From Gammaproteobacteria bacterium (GTDB lineage: Bacteria > Pseudomonadota > Gammaproteobacteria > Xanthomonadales > Wenzhouxiangellaceae): a DNA stretch of 45,548 nucleotides. Location of the stretch: assembly GCA_003565625.1 (NCBI GenBank), contig PXBD01000029.1:1-45548 (forward strand), given 5' to 3'. The notes below the pieces were generated by a model. It had not been told where the DNA came from. It saw only the letters and a list, made by a program, of their open reading frames with translations, and did no database searches. This document shows, piece after piece, positions 25,372 to 32,901 of the stretch. Within the stretch, counting starts at the first letter, position 1; each line of letters begins with the position of its first letter. The translations under genes and the position numbers were made by a program.

Positions 25372-26091
25372 ATGCTGGTTGCCGAACAACTGGTCAAGCG
25401 CTACCGCGGTCGGGCGGTGGTTCACGATGTATCGCTGGAAGTGGCACGCGGAGAAATCGTCGGCCTGCTGGGGCCGAACGGTGCCGGCAAGACCACCACT
25501 TTCTACATGGTTGTTGGCCTGGTCGCCGCTGACGGTGGCCGCATCCGCCTGGGCGAGACCGACCTGACCCGGGCCAATATGCACCAGCGCGCGCGCAAGG
25601 GTCTGGGCTACCTGCCGCAGGAAGCCTCGATTTTCCGCAAGCTCAGCGTAGCCGACAACATCATGGCCATTCTAGAACTGCGCAAGGATCTCGACCGCCA
25701 GGGTCGGGCCCATGAGCTGACGCGCCTGATGGACGAATTCCACATCACCCATCTGGCCGACCAGGCCGGCGTCTCGCTGTCGGGCGGCGAACGACGCCGG
25801 GTGGAGATCGCCAGAGCACTGGCCGGCAACCCCAACTTCATCCTGCTCGACGAGCCGTTTGCCGGCGTCGACCCGATCTCCGTGGGCGAAATCCAGCAAA
25901 TCGTTCGCCAGTTGACCACGCGCGACATCGGCATTCTGATCACCGACCACAACGTGCGCGAGACCCTGGGGATCTGCAACCGGGCCTACATCATCTCCGA
26001 AGGTCGGGTACTCACCCAGGGCACTCCCGATGAGGTACTGGCCGATGAGAACGTGCGCAAGGTCTACCTGGGACAGGAATTCCGGCTGTAG
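25372..26091 (+). CDS. lptB: LPS export ABC transporter ATPase LptB
   Basis: A 239-residue ATPase that powers LPS extraction from the inner membrane in LptB2FGC. Walker A is [19 protein letters not shown] (about 34-52), Q-loop is in [16 protein letters not shown], the signature is [17 protein letters not shown] (about 136-152), Walker B is [16 protein letters not shown] and the switch histidine is in [13 protein letters not shown]. All catalytic residues are present. It lacks its lptFG partners in this window, which in most gammaproteobacteria lie elsewhere. rpoN follows after 21 nt. Confidence 0.97.
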   Translation: MLVAEQLVKRYRGRAVVHDVSLEVARGEIVGLLGPNGAGKTTTFYMVVGLVAADGGRIRLGETDLTRANMHQRARKGLGYLPQEASIFRKLSVADNIMAILELRKDLDRQGRAHELTRLMDEFHITHLADQAGVSLSGGERRRVEIARALAGNPNFILLDEPFAGVDPISVGEIQQIVRQLTTRDIGILITDHNVRETLGICNRAYIISEGRVLTQGTPDEVLADENVRKVYLGQEFRL

Positions 26092-26112
26092 CCATGGCGC
26101 TACACTAAAGCA

Positions 26113-27513
26113 ATGAAACCCGGTGCGCGCCTGCAGCTCAAGCTTGGCCAGAAACTCAAACTGGCCCCGCAGCTGCGCCAGGCCATTGCCCTGCTCCAGC
26201 TCAATCGCCTTGAGCTCAAAGACCATATCCAGAATGTGCTCGACGGCAACCCGCTGATCGAGCGGGCAGAAGACCGCCAGTCGGAAGAACCGGCAGCAGA
26301 CGCGGCCGAGCCTGCGGTGGAAACCGGCGAGGATTTCGGCTTCGACGACCTGCCGGAGGGCTTCTCGATGGCCCGCGAAGCTCCGCGCTACGATGAATTC
26401 ATCAGCGACCGGGCTGAAGAATCCCTGCAACAGCATCTGCTGTGGCAGGTCAACCTGTCGGGATTCTCCGGCACTGATGAAGCCATCGCGCGCGCGATCA
26501 TCTACGCGCTGGATGAGGACGGTTACCTGCATGACGACCTGGAAACGCTGCGCCTTTCACTGGCGCCTGAGCACATGGTCACCGTCGAGGAAATCGCCGC
26601 CGTACTCGAACGCATCCAGCATTTCGAACCGGTTGGCGTAGCCAGCCGCAACCTGCGCGAGTGCCTGCTGCTGCAGCTCAACACCCAGCCTTCTGATCGT
26701 CCCGGGCTGGGCATCGCCACCCATTTGGTGGAATGCCATCTCGAGGCGCTGGGCAAACTGGACCTGCACGGACTGGCGCGCAGCATTGGCCTGCGGGTAA
26801 CCGATATCGAGCAGGCGCTTTTGCTGGTCCGCTCGCTCAACCCGCGCCCGTGCAGCCGGTTCGGTAATGAACGCGAGAATTACGTTGTCCCGGATGTCTA
26901 CATCACCCGCAACGAACACGGCTGGCGGGTGAGTCTGAACCCGGACAGTGATCCTGGGCTGCGGCTCAATCAGACCTACATGCACCTGCTGCGCCGAAGC
27001 GGAGGCAAGGACAAGCAATATCTCAACGACCGTCTGCAGGAGGCGCGCTGGCTAATCAGCGGCCTGGAAATGCGCAACCAGACCCTGCTGGCGGTCAGTG
27101 AAGCCATCGTCGCGCGCCAGGTGGGCTTTCTCGAGCATGGGGAAACCGCCATGCAACCGCTGCTGCAACGCGAAATTGCCGAAACCGTCGGGGTGCATGA
27201 GTCGACGGTCTCACGAGCCACGACCCAGAAATATGCACACACCCCGCGCGGCACGTTTGAACTGAAACATTTCTTTTCCGTTGGCCTGCCGGGAGACGAT
27301 GGTCAGGCGGTCAGCGCAACCGCGGTCAAGGCCAGATTGCGCAGCATGATCAGCGCCGAGACCCCGGGTCAGCCGGTTTCCGACCAGCTGCTGACAGCCC
27401 GATTGGCCGAACAGGGCGTCCGGCTGGCGCGGCGCACCGTAGCGAAATACCGCGAGCAGCTCGGCATTCCAGGTTCGGCGACGCGCCGCCGCATGGCAAG
27501 GGTGCGACTGTAA
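26113..27513 (+). CDS. rpoN: RNA polymerase sigma-54 factor RpoN
   Basis: A 466-residue sigma-54, which recognises -24/-12 promoters and needs an activator ATPase. Region I is the Gln/Leu-rich start (LGQKLKLAPQLRQAIALLQL, about 9-28), followed by a short acidic region II (about 54-78). The core-binding domain comes next, then the HTH part REIAETVGVHESTVSRATTQKYAHTPRGTFELKHFF and the RpoN box ARRTVAKYREQLGI near the C-terminus. The order lptB-rpoN-hpf-ptsN is conserved in gammaproteobacteria. A TACACT at 26101-26106 just before the gene could be a -10, but no -35 supports it. Confidence 0.97.
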   Translation: MKPGARLQLKLGQKLKLAPQLRQAIALLQLNRLELKDHIQNVLDGNPLIERAEDRQSEEPAADAAEPAVETGEDFGFDDLPEGFSMAREAPRYDEFISDRAEESLQQHLLWQVNLSGFSGTDEAIARAIIYALDEDGYLHDDLETLRLSLAPEHMVTVEEIAAVLERIQHFEPVGVASRNLRECLLLQLNTQPSDRPGLGIATHLVECHLEALGKLDLHGLARSIGLRVTDIEQALLLVRSLNPRPCSRFGNERENYVVPDVYITRNEHGWRVSLNPDSDPGLRLNQTYMHLLRRSGGKDKQYLNDRLQEARWLISGLEMRNQTLLAVSEAIVARQVGFLEHGETAMQPLLQREIAETVGVHESTVSRATTQKYAHTPRGTFELKHFFSVGLPGDDGQAVSATAVKARLRSMISAETPGQPVSDQLLTARLAEQGVRLARRTVAKYREQLGIPGSATRRRMARVRL

Positions 27514-27607
27514 GCAAAAAAGCACTGCCGGAATTCGGCACGGCATATTCGGAACCAGGGCCTTGATCGGTTAAAATCAGGGGACAACGTCTAATAAGGA
27601 GCACCGC

Positions 27608-27913
27608 ATGCAACTCGAAGTCACTGGCCAAAATATCGATGTGACCCAGGCCTTGAGAGCCTATCTCCAGGAAAAAGCCGAACGTCTGGAGCGTCACTCG
27701 GGAAACCTCATCTCCAGCCACTTCGTCATGCGGCTGGAAAAACTCGAACACACCGCCGAGGGTACCGTTCACGTTGGTGGCAAAACCAATGCAATTCACG
27801 CCGTGGCCGTGGCCGACGACATGTATGCGGCCATCGACGGCCTGATCGACAAGCTGGATCGCCAGGTGCGCCGTTACAAGAGCCGCATCACCGACCACCG
27901 CAACTCGGCCTGA
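27608..27913 (+). CDS. hpf: Ribosome hibernation promoting factor, short form
   Basis: A 101-residue protein of the YfiA/HPF family, the short type found in gammaproteobacteria. It binds the 30S decoding centre and, with RMF in some species, helps form inactive 100S ribosomes in starvation. The sequence QLEVTGQNIDVTQALRAYLQEKAERLERHSG starts the domain and ADDMYAAIDGLIDKLDRQVRRYKSRITDH ends it, both typical. A strong ribosome site AAGGAG (27596-27601) lies 6 nt before the ATG. TAAAAT at 27572-27577 is a plausible -10 with a poor -35. Confidence 0.95.
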   Translation: MQLEVTGQNIDVTQALRAYLQEKAERLERHSGNLISSHFVMRLEKLEHTAEGTVHVGGKTNAIHAVAVADDMYAAIDGLIDKLDRQVRRYKSRITDHRNSA

Positions 27914-27961
27914 ACCCGAACGCCTGGCGCACGATCCGGGCTCTTCTGGAGGTCAAACGCC

Positions 27962-28432
27962 TTGGAACTTGCCGATATACTTGCTCCCGAGCGCGTCGCT
28001 CTGGACGTTTCCGCCTCGAGCAAGAAGACCCTGCTGGAGAAGGCGGCCGACCTCCTCTCCAACCAGACCGAAGCCGCCCATGCGCGCGATATCTTTGACT
28101 CCCTGTGTCAGCGTGAACGGCTCGGCTCGACCGGCCTGGGGCACGGCGTGGCGATCCCGCATGGTCGGGTGGACGGCCAGGTCAGCGTTTCCGGAGCGCT
28201 GATTCGCCTGACCAACGGCATCGCCTTTGACGCTCCCGACAGCGAACCCGTCGAGTTGTTCTTCGCCCTGGCCGTGCCGGCCCACTGCACCGATGTCCAT
28301 CTGCGCCTGCTCGCCGGCATTGCCGAACGCTTCGGCAACGAAGAATGCCGGAACCGGCTGCGCGCTGCGGCCAGTGCCGACGAAGTGATGAAAATCATCG
28401 GTGAACCGCCACCCGGCGGCGAACAGACCTGA
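27962..28432 (+). CDS. ptsN: PTS nitrogen-regulatory EIIA (EIIANtr, PtsN)
   Basis: A 156-residue EIIA of the fructose/nitrogen class that takes phosphate from HPr-like proteins and regulates rather than transports. The phosphorylated histidine is H67 in GLGHGVAIPHGRVDGQ. The start is a TTG at 27962, supported by an excellent ribosome site GGAGGT (27948-27953) 8 nt upstream; no ATG or GTG fits. The C-terminal half has the family pattern EPVELFFALAVPAHCTDVHLRLLAGIAERF. hprK follows after 6 nt. Confidence 0.93.
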   Translation: MELADILAPERVALDVSASSKKTLLEKAADLLSNQTEAAHARDIFDSLCQRERLGSTGLGHGVAIPHGRVDGQVSVSGALIRLTNGIAFDAPDSEPVELFFALAVPAHCTDVHLRLLAGIAERFGNEECRNRLRAAASADEVMKIIGEPPPGGEQT

Positions 28433-28438
28433 GCGCGG

Positions 28439-28987
28439 GTGGCCACTCCACAGCCAGCGCACCTGACCGTGCACGGGGTGCTCATGGAAATTTCTACCCT
28501 CGGGGTCTTGATTACCGGAGAAGCGGGAACCGGCAAGAGCGAACTGGCACTGGATCTGATCAGTCGAGGTCACCGCCTGATCGCTGACGACGCCCCAGAA
28601 TTTAGCCGCAGCGCTCCGGGCAAACTCGCGGGTACTTGTCCGGCGCTGCTGCGCGACTATCTGGAGGTGCGCGGCCTCGGCATTCTTGATATCCGCAGGA
28701 TCTTCGGCGATGGCGCCATCAGCGCCGGCAAGACGCTGAGCCTGGTCATCCATCTGTACGCACCTTCCGGAACCGGGTCGCTGGGTGACCGGCTGCGAGG
28801 TCACTTCGATACCTGCTCGATTCTCGATATCGACATACCCCGCGTCCACCTGCCGGTGGCAGTCGGACGCAATCTGGCAGTGATGGCCGAAGTTGCGGTG
28901 CGCGACTTCCTGCTGCGCCTCCAAGGCGTCGATGCAGCCCGGGAGTTCACCCAGCGGCACGCACGCATGATGTCGGAACAGACATGA
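28439..28987 (+). CDS. hprK: HPr kinase/phosphorylase, C-terminal kinase domain only
   Basis: HprK phosphorylates HPr on Ser46 and can reverse it with inorganic phosphate. This 182-residue protein is only the kinase half: it begins with about ten residues before HGVLMEISTLGVLITG and goes straight into the P-loop GEAGTGKSELALDLISRG (about 27-44). GHRLIADD and the HprK signature LEVRGLGILDIRRIFG (about 76-91) follow, all well conserved. Full proteins are about 310 residues, with an N-terminal domain of about 130. The start is a GTG 6 nt after ptsN, so no room is left for that domain: it is lost, not missed. Short HprKs are known in alphaproteobacteria. The stop overlaps rapZ by 4 nt. Kinase activity is likely from conserved residues. 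Confidence 0.9.
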   Translation: MATPQPAHLTVHGVLMEISTLGVLITGEAGTGKSELALDLISRGHRLIADDAPEFSRSAPGKLAGTCPALLRDYLEVRGLGILDIRRIFGDGAISAGKTLSLVIHLYAPSGTGSLGDRLRGHFDTCSILDIDIPRVHLPVAVGRNLAVMAEVAVRDFLLRLQGVDAAREFTQRHARMMSEQT

Positions 28988-29853
28988 ACGCAGCACCGGC
29001 GCCCATGGTGGTAATCAGCGGCCTTTCCGGCAGCGGGAAAAGCATGGCGCTGAACGCGCTGGAAGATCTCGGCTACTACTGCGTAGACAATCTTCCCGGA
29101 GGGCTGCTGGCCGGCCTGATTGCAGAAGTTCGAGCCCAGCCGGAAAGGTATCCGCATGTCGCCATTGGCATTGATGCCCGGACCGGTACTGACGGGCTCG
29201 AGCGCCTGACCGCACTGCTCGATGACCTGCCGGATCCGTCGGGCTTCCGGCTGTTGTTCCTGGAGGCCGAATCAGCGGTGCTGGCCCGGCGTTTCAGTGA
29301 AACCCGACGGCGTCACCCGCTGGCCGGCACCGGCAGTCTCGAAACAGCCATCCGCAACGAGTGTCGGCTGATGGAGCCGCTGCGAAAACGCGCCGACTGG
29401 ATCATCAACACCTCGGATACGAATGTTCATCAACTGCGCCGCCAGGTTCTGCGCAGCGTCAGCCAAGGCGGCTCCGATGCTCTCCAGAGCCTGGTCCTGC
29501 TCTCGTTCGGCTTCAAGAACGGGGTTCCACTGGACGTCGACTTCCTGTTCGACGCCCGCTGCTTGCCCAACCCGCACTGGGTCGCCGCGCTGCGACCGCT
29601 GACCGGATTGGATCCGGAGGTCCGTACCTGGCTGGAGCAAAACGAGCGGGTCGGGTTGTTCCATGACGATGTACTGGGCTTCATCCAGCGATGGTTACCC
29701 GCCCTTGCCGAAGACCAGCGCAGCCTGCTGACCATCGCCATCGGTTGCACCGGCGGCCAGCATCGCTCGGTTTACCTGGTTGACCGGATGGCAACCGAAA
29801 TGCGCGCGCAAGGCACGCGCATCGTGGTCAGCCACAGGGAACTGGAACGATGA
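28984..29853 (+). CDS. rapZ: RNase adapter protein RapZ (P-loop nucleotide-binding)
   Basis: A 289-residue RapZ/YvcJ-family protein. In E. coli it brings RNase E to the GlmZ sRNA and so tunes amino-sugar synthesis for the cell wall. Walker A is GLSGSGKSMALNALEDLGYYCVDNLP at residues 12-37. The C-terminal domain has LVLLSFGFKNGVPLDVDFLFDARCLPNPHW and IAIGCTGGQHRSVYLVDRMA, the RNA and metabolite-binding part. It starts inside the hprK stop (ATGA) and its own stop overlaps the next start the same way. It belongs to the rpoN-ptsN cluster, as usual. Confidence 0.96.
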   Translation: MNAAPAPMVVISGLSGSGKSMALNALEDLGYYCVDNLPGGLLAGLIAEVRAQPERYPHVAIGIDARTGTDGLERLTALLDDLPDPSGFRLLFLEAESAVLARRFSETRRRHPLAGTGSLETAIRNECRLMEPLRKRADWIINTSDTNVHQLRRQVLRSVSQGGSDALQSLVLLSFGFKNGVPLDVDFLFDARCLPNPHWVAALRPLTGLDPEVRTWLEQNERVGLFHDDVLGFIQRWLPALAEDQRSLLTIAIGCTGGQHRSVYLVDRMATEMRAQGTRIVVSHRELER

Positions 29854-30227
29854 CCGGTATCGTGCTGGTCACCCATGCCGGTCTGGGAGAATCACTGCAT
29901 CAGCAGGCTGAATTCATTCTGGGCCGGTCCCTGCCTGTAACCACGGTATCGGTGGGCGAAACCACCGATCCGGACATCGCCCTGACCGAACTCGTCGCGG
30001 CGATCGCCAGCAGCATGGACGGCGACGGGGCCCTTATCCTGACCGACCTGCCGGGCGCAACCCCGCACAACCTGGCGCTGCAGGCCGCGGCTCGGCATCA
30101 ACTGCCCGTGGTATCCGGATTGAGCCTGCCAATGCTGCTGAAAACCATCTCCCACGCCAGCAAACCGGCACCCGAACTGGCCCTTGTCGCCAACCTGGGG
30201 GGACGCCAGGGCATCACCAACCAGTGA
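29850..30227 (+). CDS. PTS EIIA component, mannose family
   Basis: A 125-residue EIIA of the mannose class. Its phosphorylation site is the histidine in LVTHAGLGESLHQQAE (about residue 9), and the domain continues with ALILTDLPGATPHNLALQAAAR and GLSLPMLLKTI. There are no EIIB, EIIC or EIID genes here, so it is probably a phosphorelay sensor of PTS flux rather than part of a transporter, as proposed for similar clusters in Xanthomonas, Neisseria and others. It overlaps rapZ and ptsH by 4 nt each. Confidence 0.93.
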   Translation: MTGIVLVTHAGLGESLHQQAEFILGRSLPVTTVSVGETTDPDIALTELVAAIASSMDGDGALILTDLPGATPHNLALQAAARHQLPVVSGLSLPMLLKTISHASKPAPELALVANLGGRQGITNQ

Positions 30228-30493
30228 AAGATTCACCGGTCACTCTGAAAAACCGCCTCGGGCTGCACGCCCGCGCGGCCAGCAAACTGGTCCAGACCGC
30301 ATCCCGGTTTGAAGCGCGCGTGGAAATCAGCTTTCAGGGCAAGACCGTCAACGCCAAGTCCATCATGGGCGTACTGCTGCTGGGAGCGCCTTGCGGGGCC
30401 CAACTGACTCTCAACATTGATGGGCCTGACGAGGAGCAGGCACTGCTGGCCCTGATCGATCTCGTCGAAAATCGTTTCGGGGAGGGCGAATGA
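30224..30493 (+). CDS. ptsH: Phosphocarrier protein HPr
   Basis: An 89-residue HPr. The active-site histidine is in LGLHARAASKLVQTA, at about residue 15. NAKSIMGVLLLGAP carries the serine, near position 46, which HprK phosphorylates. With the hprK gene just upstream, dual regulation by His and Ser phosphate is likely. The start is GTG at 30224, within the GTGA overlap of the previous gene's stop; the next overlap runs into ptsI. Only one HPr gene is visible, so it may serve both the sugar-like and nitrogen PTS. Confidence 0.96.
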   Translation: MKDSPVTLKNRLGLHARAASKLVQTASRFEARVEISFQGKTVNAKSIMGVLLLGAPCGAQLTLNIDGPDEEQALLALIDLVENRFGEGE

Positions 30494-32226
30494 GCCTGGC
30501 CCTGACCGGGCTGGGCGCGACCAGCGGGATCGCGATCGGGCGCGTCCACCGACTCACTCCCGGTGAATTGTCCATCCCGGAGTACCACATTGACGCCAAC
30601 GCCGTCAGCAGCGAACTGGAACGTATTGAGCGCGCCTTTGAGCGCGGCGAGCAATTCCTTGCCGGCTTGCTGGGGCGAATGGAGTCTGACCTCCCTGATA
30701 CAGCTCGAGATTTACTGCAGGCACATCGGCTGATCCTGCGCGATCCGCTGCTGATCGAGGGCACTGCCACCCGCATCCGCCGCGAGCGCATCAACGCCGA
30801 ATGGGCTTTGGTTCAGCAAACCGATGAGCTGCAGGCGGAATTCCGTAGCCTGGACAATGACTATCTTGCCCAACGGAGAGAAGATCTCGATCAAGCCGTG
30901 GGCCTGGTCCGACGCGAACTTGCCGACCAGCCCGCCGTCTTGCTCAGCACCCATATAGCCCATCGTCTGGAAGACACCATCGTGGTGGCGCCCGAGCTGG
31001 GGCCGGCGGACATGACGGTTTTGGCCGAGCGCAGCGTGGCCGGGCTGATCACCGAGCATGGCGGTCCCTGGTCGCACGCCGCCATCCTCGCGCGCAGCCT
31101 GGAAATTCCCATGCTGGTCGGGGTTCACCATGCGCTGGATCTGCTCGAGGAAGGCGAGCCGGTGATTCTGGACGGCCATTATGGCGCCGTGCTGGCCGGC
31201 GAAGACGAAAGCCTGCTGGCGCATTACCACGAAAAACGGGAGGCTGGGCGGCGTCGCCGAATCGACCTGCAACGCTACCTCGCCCGATCATCCATCACCA
31301 GCGACGGCCAGCCTTTCGTTCTGACAGGTAACGCCGACCTCCTGCCTGAATTCCAGCGCTGCCGCGATGCCGGGGTCGAGGCCGTCGGCCTGATGCGCAC
31401 CGAGTATCTGTACCTGAACGAGGTCCTGCCCGACGAAGACAGCCAGTATCAAGCCTATCGAGCGGCGATCGAAACCATGGCAGGACGTCCGATCACCATC
31501 CGCACCCTCGACGCCGGCGGTGACAAGCTCCCGGCAATGCTGGCTTTCGCCAAGGGACCCAACCCGGCCTTGGGTCTGCGTGGCCTGCGCTTGTCGCTGG
31601 CGCTGACCGATCTTTTCAAGCAGCAGGTGCGCGCTATCCTGCGCGCCTCGATGCACGGGCCGGTGCAAATCCTTTTGCCCATGCTGACCCGCTGTGACGA
31701 AATCCACCAGGCTCGCGGGCTGATCGAACAGTGCTATCGAGAACTTCAGGCAGAGGGTCTGGCGCCGGACCCCGACATCCCGGTAGGCGGCATGATCGAA
31801 ACACCAGCCGCCGCGCTGGCCGCCGATCAACTGGCCGAACGACTCGATTTTTTCTCCATCGGCACCAACGATCTGATCCAGTACGTACTGGCCATTGACC
31901 GCTCCGACGAACTGGTCAACCATCTCTATGACCCGGCCCACCCGGCCATATTGGATCTGCTCAGCCGAATCCAGCAGGCCGGTCTGCGCCACGGCCGGAC
32001 CGTCACCGTGTGCGGAGAACTGGCCGGCGACGCCGTCACCGCCCGGCTACTCCTCGGCCTGGGGCTGAACCGTCTGAGCATGCCGCCGGCGACCCTGCCC
32101 GCGGTCAAGAAAAGCCTGATCGAGGCATCGGCGGAAGACTGCCGCCAGATTGTAGGACGATGGATGACCACCACGCCGCAAGACTCCGGCCAGGATCTGC
32201 TGGAGCAGCTGCAACGCGGTCGGTAA
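30490..32226 (+). CDS. ptsI: PTS enzyme I (phosphoenolpyruvate-protein phosphotransferase)
   Basis: A 578-residue enzyme I that moves phosphate from PEP to HPr. The order is N-terminal HPr-binding helices, then the swivelling domain with the active histidine in ITEHGGPWSHAAILARSLEIPMLVG (about residues 180-205). The canonical GGxTSHxAI becomes GGPWSHAAI, keeping the His. The PEP-binding TIM barrel follows, with MRTEYLYLN, TLDAGGDKLPAML, the GGMIETPAAAL motif, DFFSIGTNDLIQYVLAIDR and TVCGELAGD. No GAF domain is present, so it is classic EI and not PtsP. It ends the long run, and its stop codon lies in a heptamer repeat shared with the convergent tsaB. Confidence 0.96.
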   Translation: MSLALTGLGATSGIAIGRVHRLTPGELSIPEYHIDANAVSSELERIERAFERGEQFLAGLLGRMESDLPDTARDLLQAHRLILRDPLLIEGTATRIRRERINAEWALVQQTDELQAEFRSLDNDYLAQRREDLDQAVGLVRRELADQPAVLLSTHIAHRLEDTIVVAPELGPADMTVLAERSVAGLITEHGGPWSHAAILARSLEIPMLVGVHHALDLLEEGEPVILDGHYGAVLAGEDESLLAHYHEKREAGRRRRIDLQRYLARSSITSDGQPFVLTGNADLLPEFQRCRDAGVEAVGLMRTEYLYLNEVLPDEDSQYQAYRAAIETMAGRPITIRTLDAGGDKLPAMLAFAKGPNPALGLRGLRLSLALTDLFKQQVRAILRASMHGPVQILLPMLTRCDEIHQARGLIEQCYRELQAEGLAPDPDIPVGGMIETPAAALAADQLAERLDFFSIGTNDLIQYVLAIDRSDELVNHLYDPAHPAILDLLSRIQQAGLRHGRTVTVCGELAGDAVTARLLLGLGLNRLSMPPATLPAVKKSLIEASAEDCRQIVGRWMTTTPQDSGQDLLEQLQRGR

Positions 32227-32256
32227 CCGGCTACTGGTCACTGGCTACTGGGTTAC
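32222..32256. repeat. 7-bp-phased intergenic repeat, five units
   Basis: Five consecutive heptamers, GGTAACC (32222), GGCTACT (32229), GGTCACT (32236), GGCTACT (32243), GGGTTAC (32250), bridge the convergent ptsI and tsaB ends. The first unit contains the TAA of ptsI and the fourth contains the TAG of tsaB on the other strand. Confidence 0.65.
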
Positions 32257-32901
32257 GCGGTTGCGCACGTAGAGCGGCTCCACCTGCCAGGCTGGCACGG
32301 GCTTGGTCTGTTCGGCCAAACCGAACAGGTACTCGGCCAGTGGCCAGACGTCCGGGCGCAGCATGGCAGCTGCCGCGCCCAGGCTCGGAACCAGCAGATC
32401 GTGGTATGCAGCCAATCCGGATCCGGCAACCAGCCAGGGGCCATCGTCGCAAACCGACACCTCGGCCGGCGCAAGCACCTTCTCCGGGCACAGTGAAATG
32501 GGTATGGCTTGCTCGCGCCGGAACCAGCCGGCAAAAACCTCACCCATGCGCGCATCGATCAGGGCCAGTACACGAGGATGCTCGCCGGCCGGGTCTGCCG
32601 CCAGCGCCAGAGCCGCGAGACTGGAAACCGGATACACCGGGCGGTCATGGGCCAAGGCAATACCCTGGGCAACCGAAAGACCAATCCGCAGACTGGTAAA
32701 ACCGCCGGGACCACGCCCAACGATGACCCCATCAAGCGCGGCGAAACCAAGCTCGGCCTCGGCCAGCAACTCGTCAACCCAGGGCAGCAGCCGCATGGCA
32801 TGACCGCGCGCGGCCAGTTCAGCCCGGGCCATCACCTGCCCCGAAACCGAAAGGGCAACCGAACACATCGGGGTTGCCGTCTCCAGCGCCAGGAAATTCA
32901 T
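32245..32901 (-). CDS. tsaB: tRNA t6A biosynthesis protein TsaB
   Basis: A 218-residue ASKHA-fold protein (YeaZ) that is a scaffold for TsaD in making N6-threonylcarbamoyladenosine at position 37 of ANN-reading tRNAs. The N-terminus MNFLALETATPMCSVALSV and the VIVGRGPGGFTSLRIGLSVAQGIAL motif (about residues 60-84) are typical, as is the ALIDARMGEVFAGWF stretch. Length agrees with E. coli TsaB (231). It overlaps the dinG-type helicase by 4 nt (ATGA) and is the last gene of the mrcB-led minus-strand operon. Confidence 0.93.
   Translation of the reverse strand: MNFLALETATPMCSVALSVSGQVMARAELAARGHAMRLLPWVDELLAEAELGFAALDGVIVGRGPGGFTSLRIGLSVAQGIALAHDRPVYPVSSLAALALAADPAGEHPRVLALIDARMGEVFAGWFRREQAIPISLCPEKVLAPAEVSVCDDGPWLVAGSGLAAYHDLLVPSLGAAAAMLRPDVWPLAEYLFGLAEQTKPVPAWQVEPLYVRNRVTQ

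Noticed and set aside
27526-27540. Hairpin TGCCG-GAATT-CGGCA with a neighbouring A6 run, read on the minus strand as a terminator
   Set aside because: No minus-strand gene ends there. On the plus strand, where rpoN ends, there is no T-run after the stem.
27536-27551. Possible sigma-54 -24/-12 site upstream of hpf
   Set aside because: The GGCACG half is good, but the invariant GC of the -12 element reads TC.
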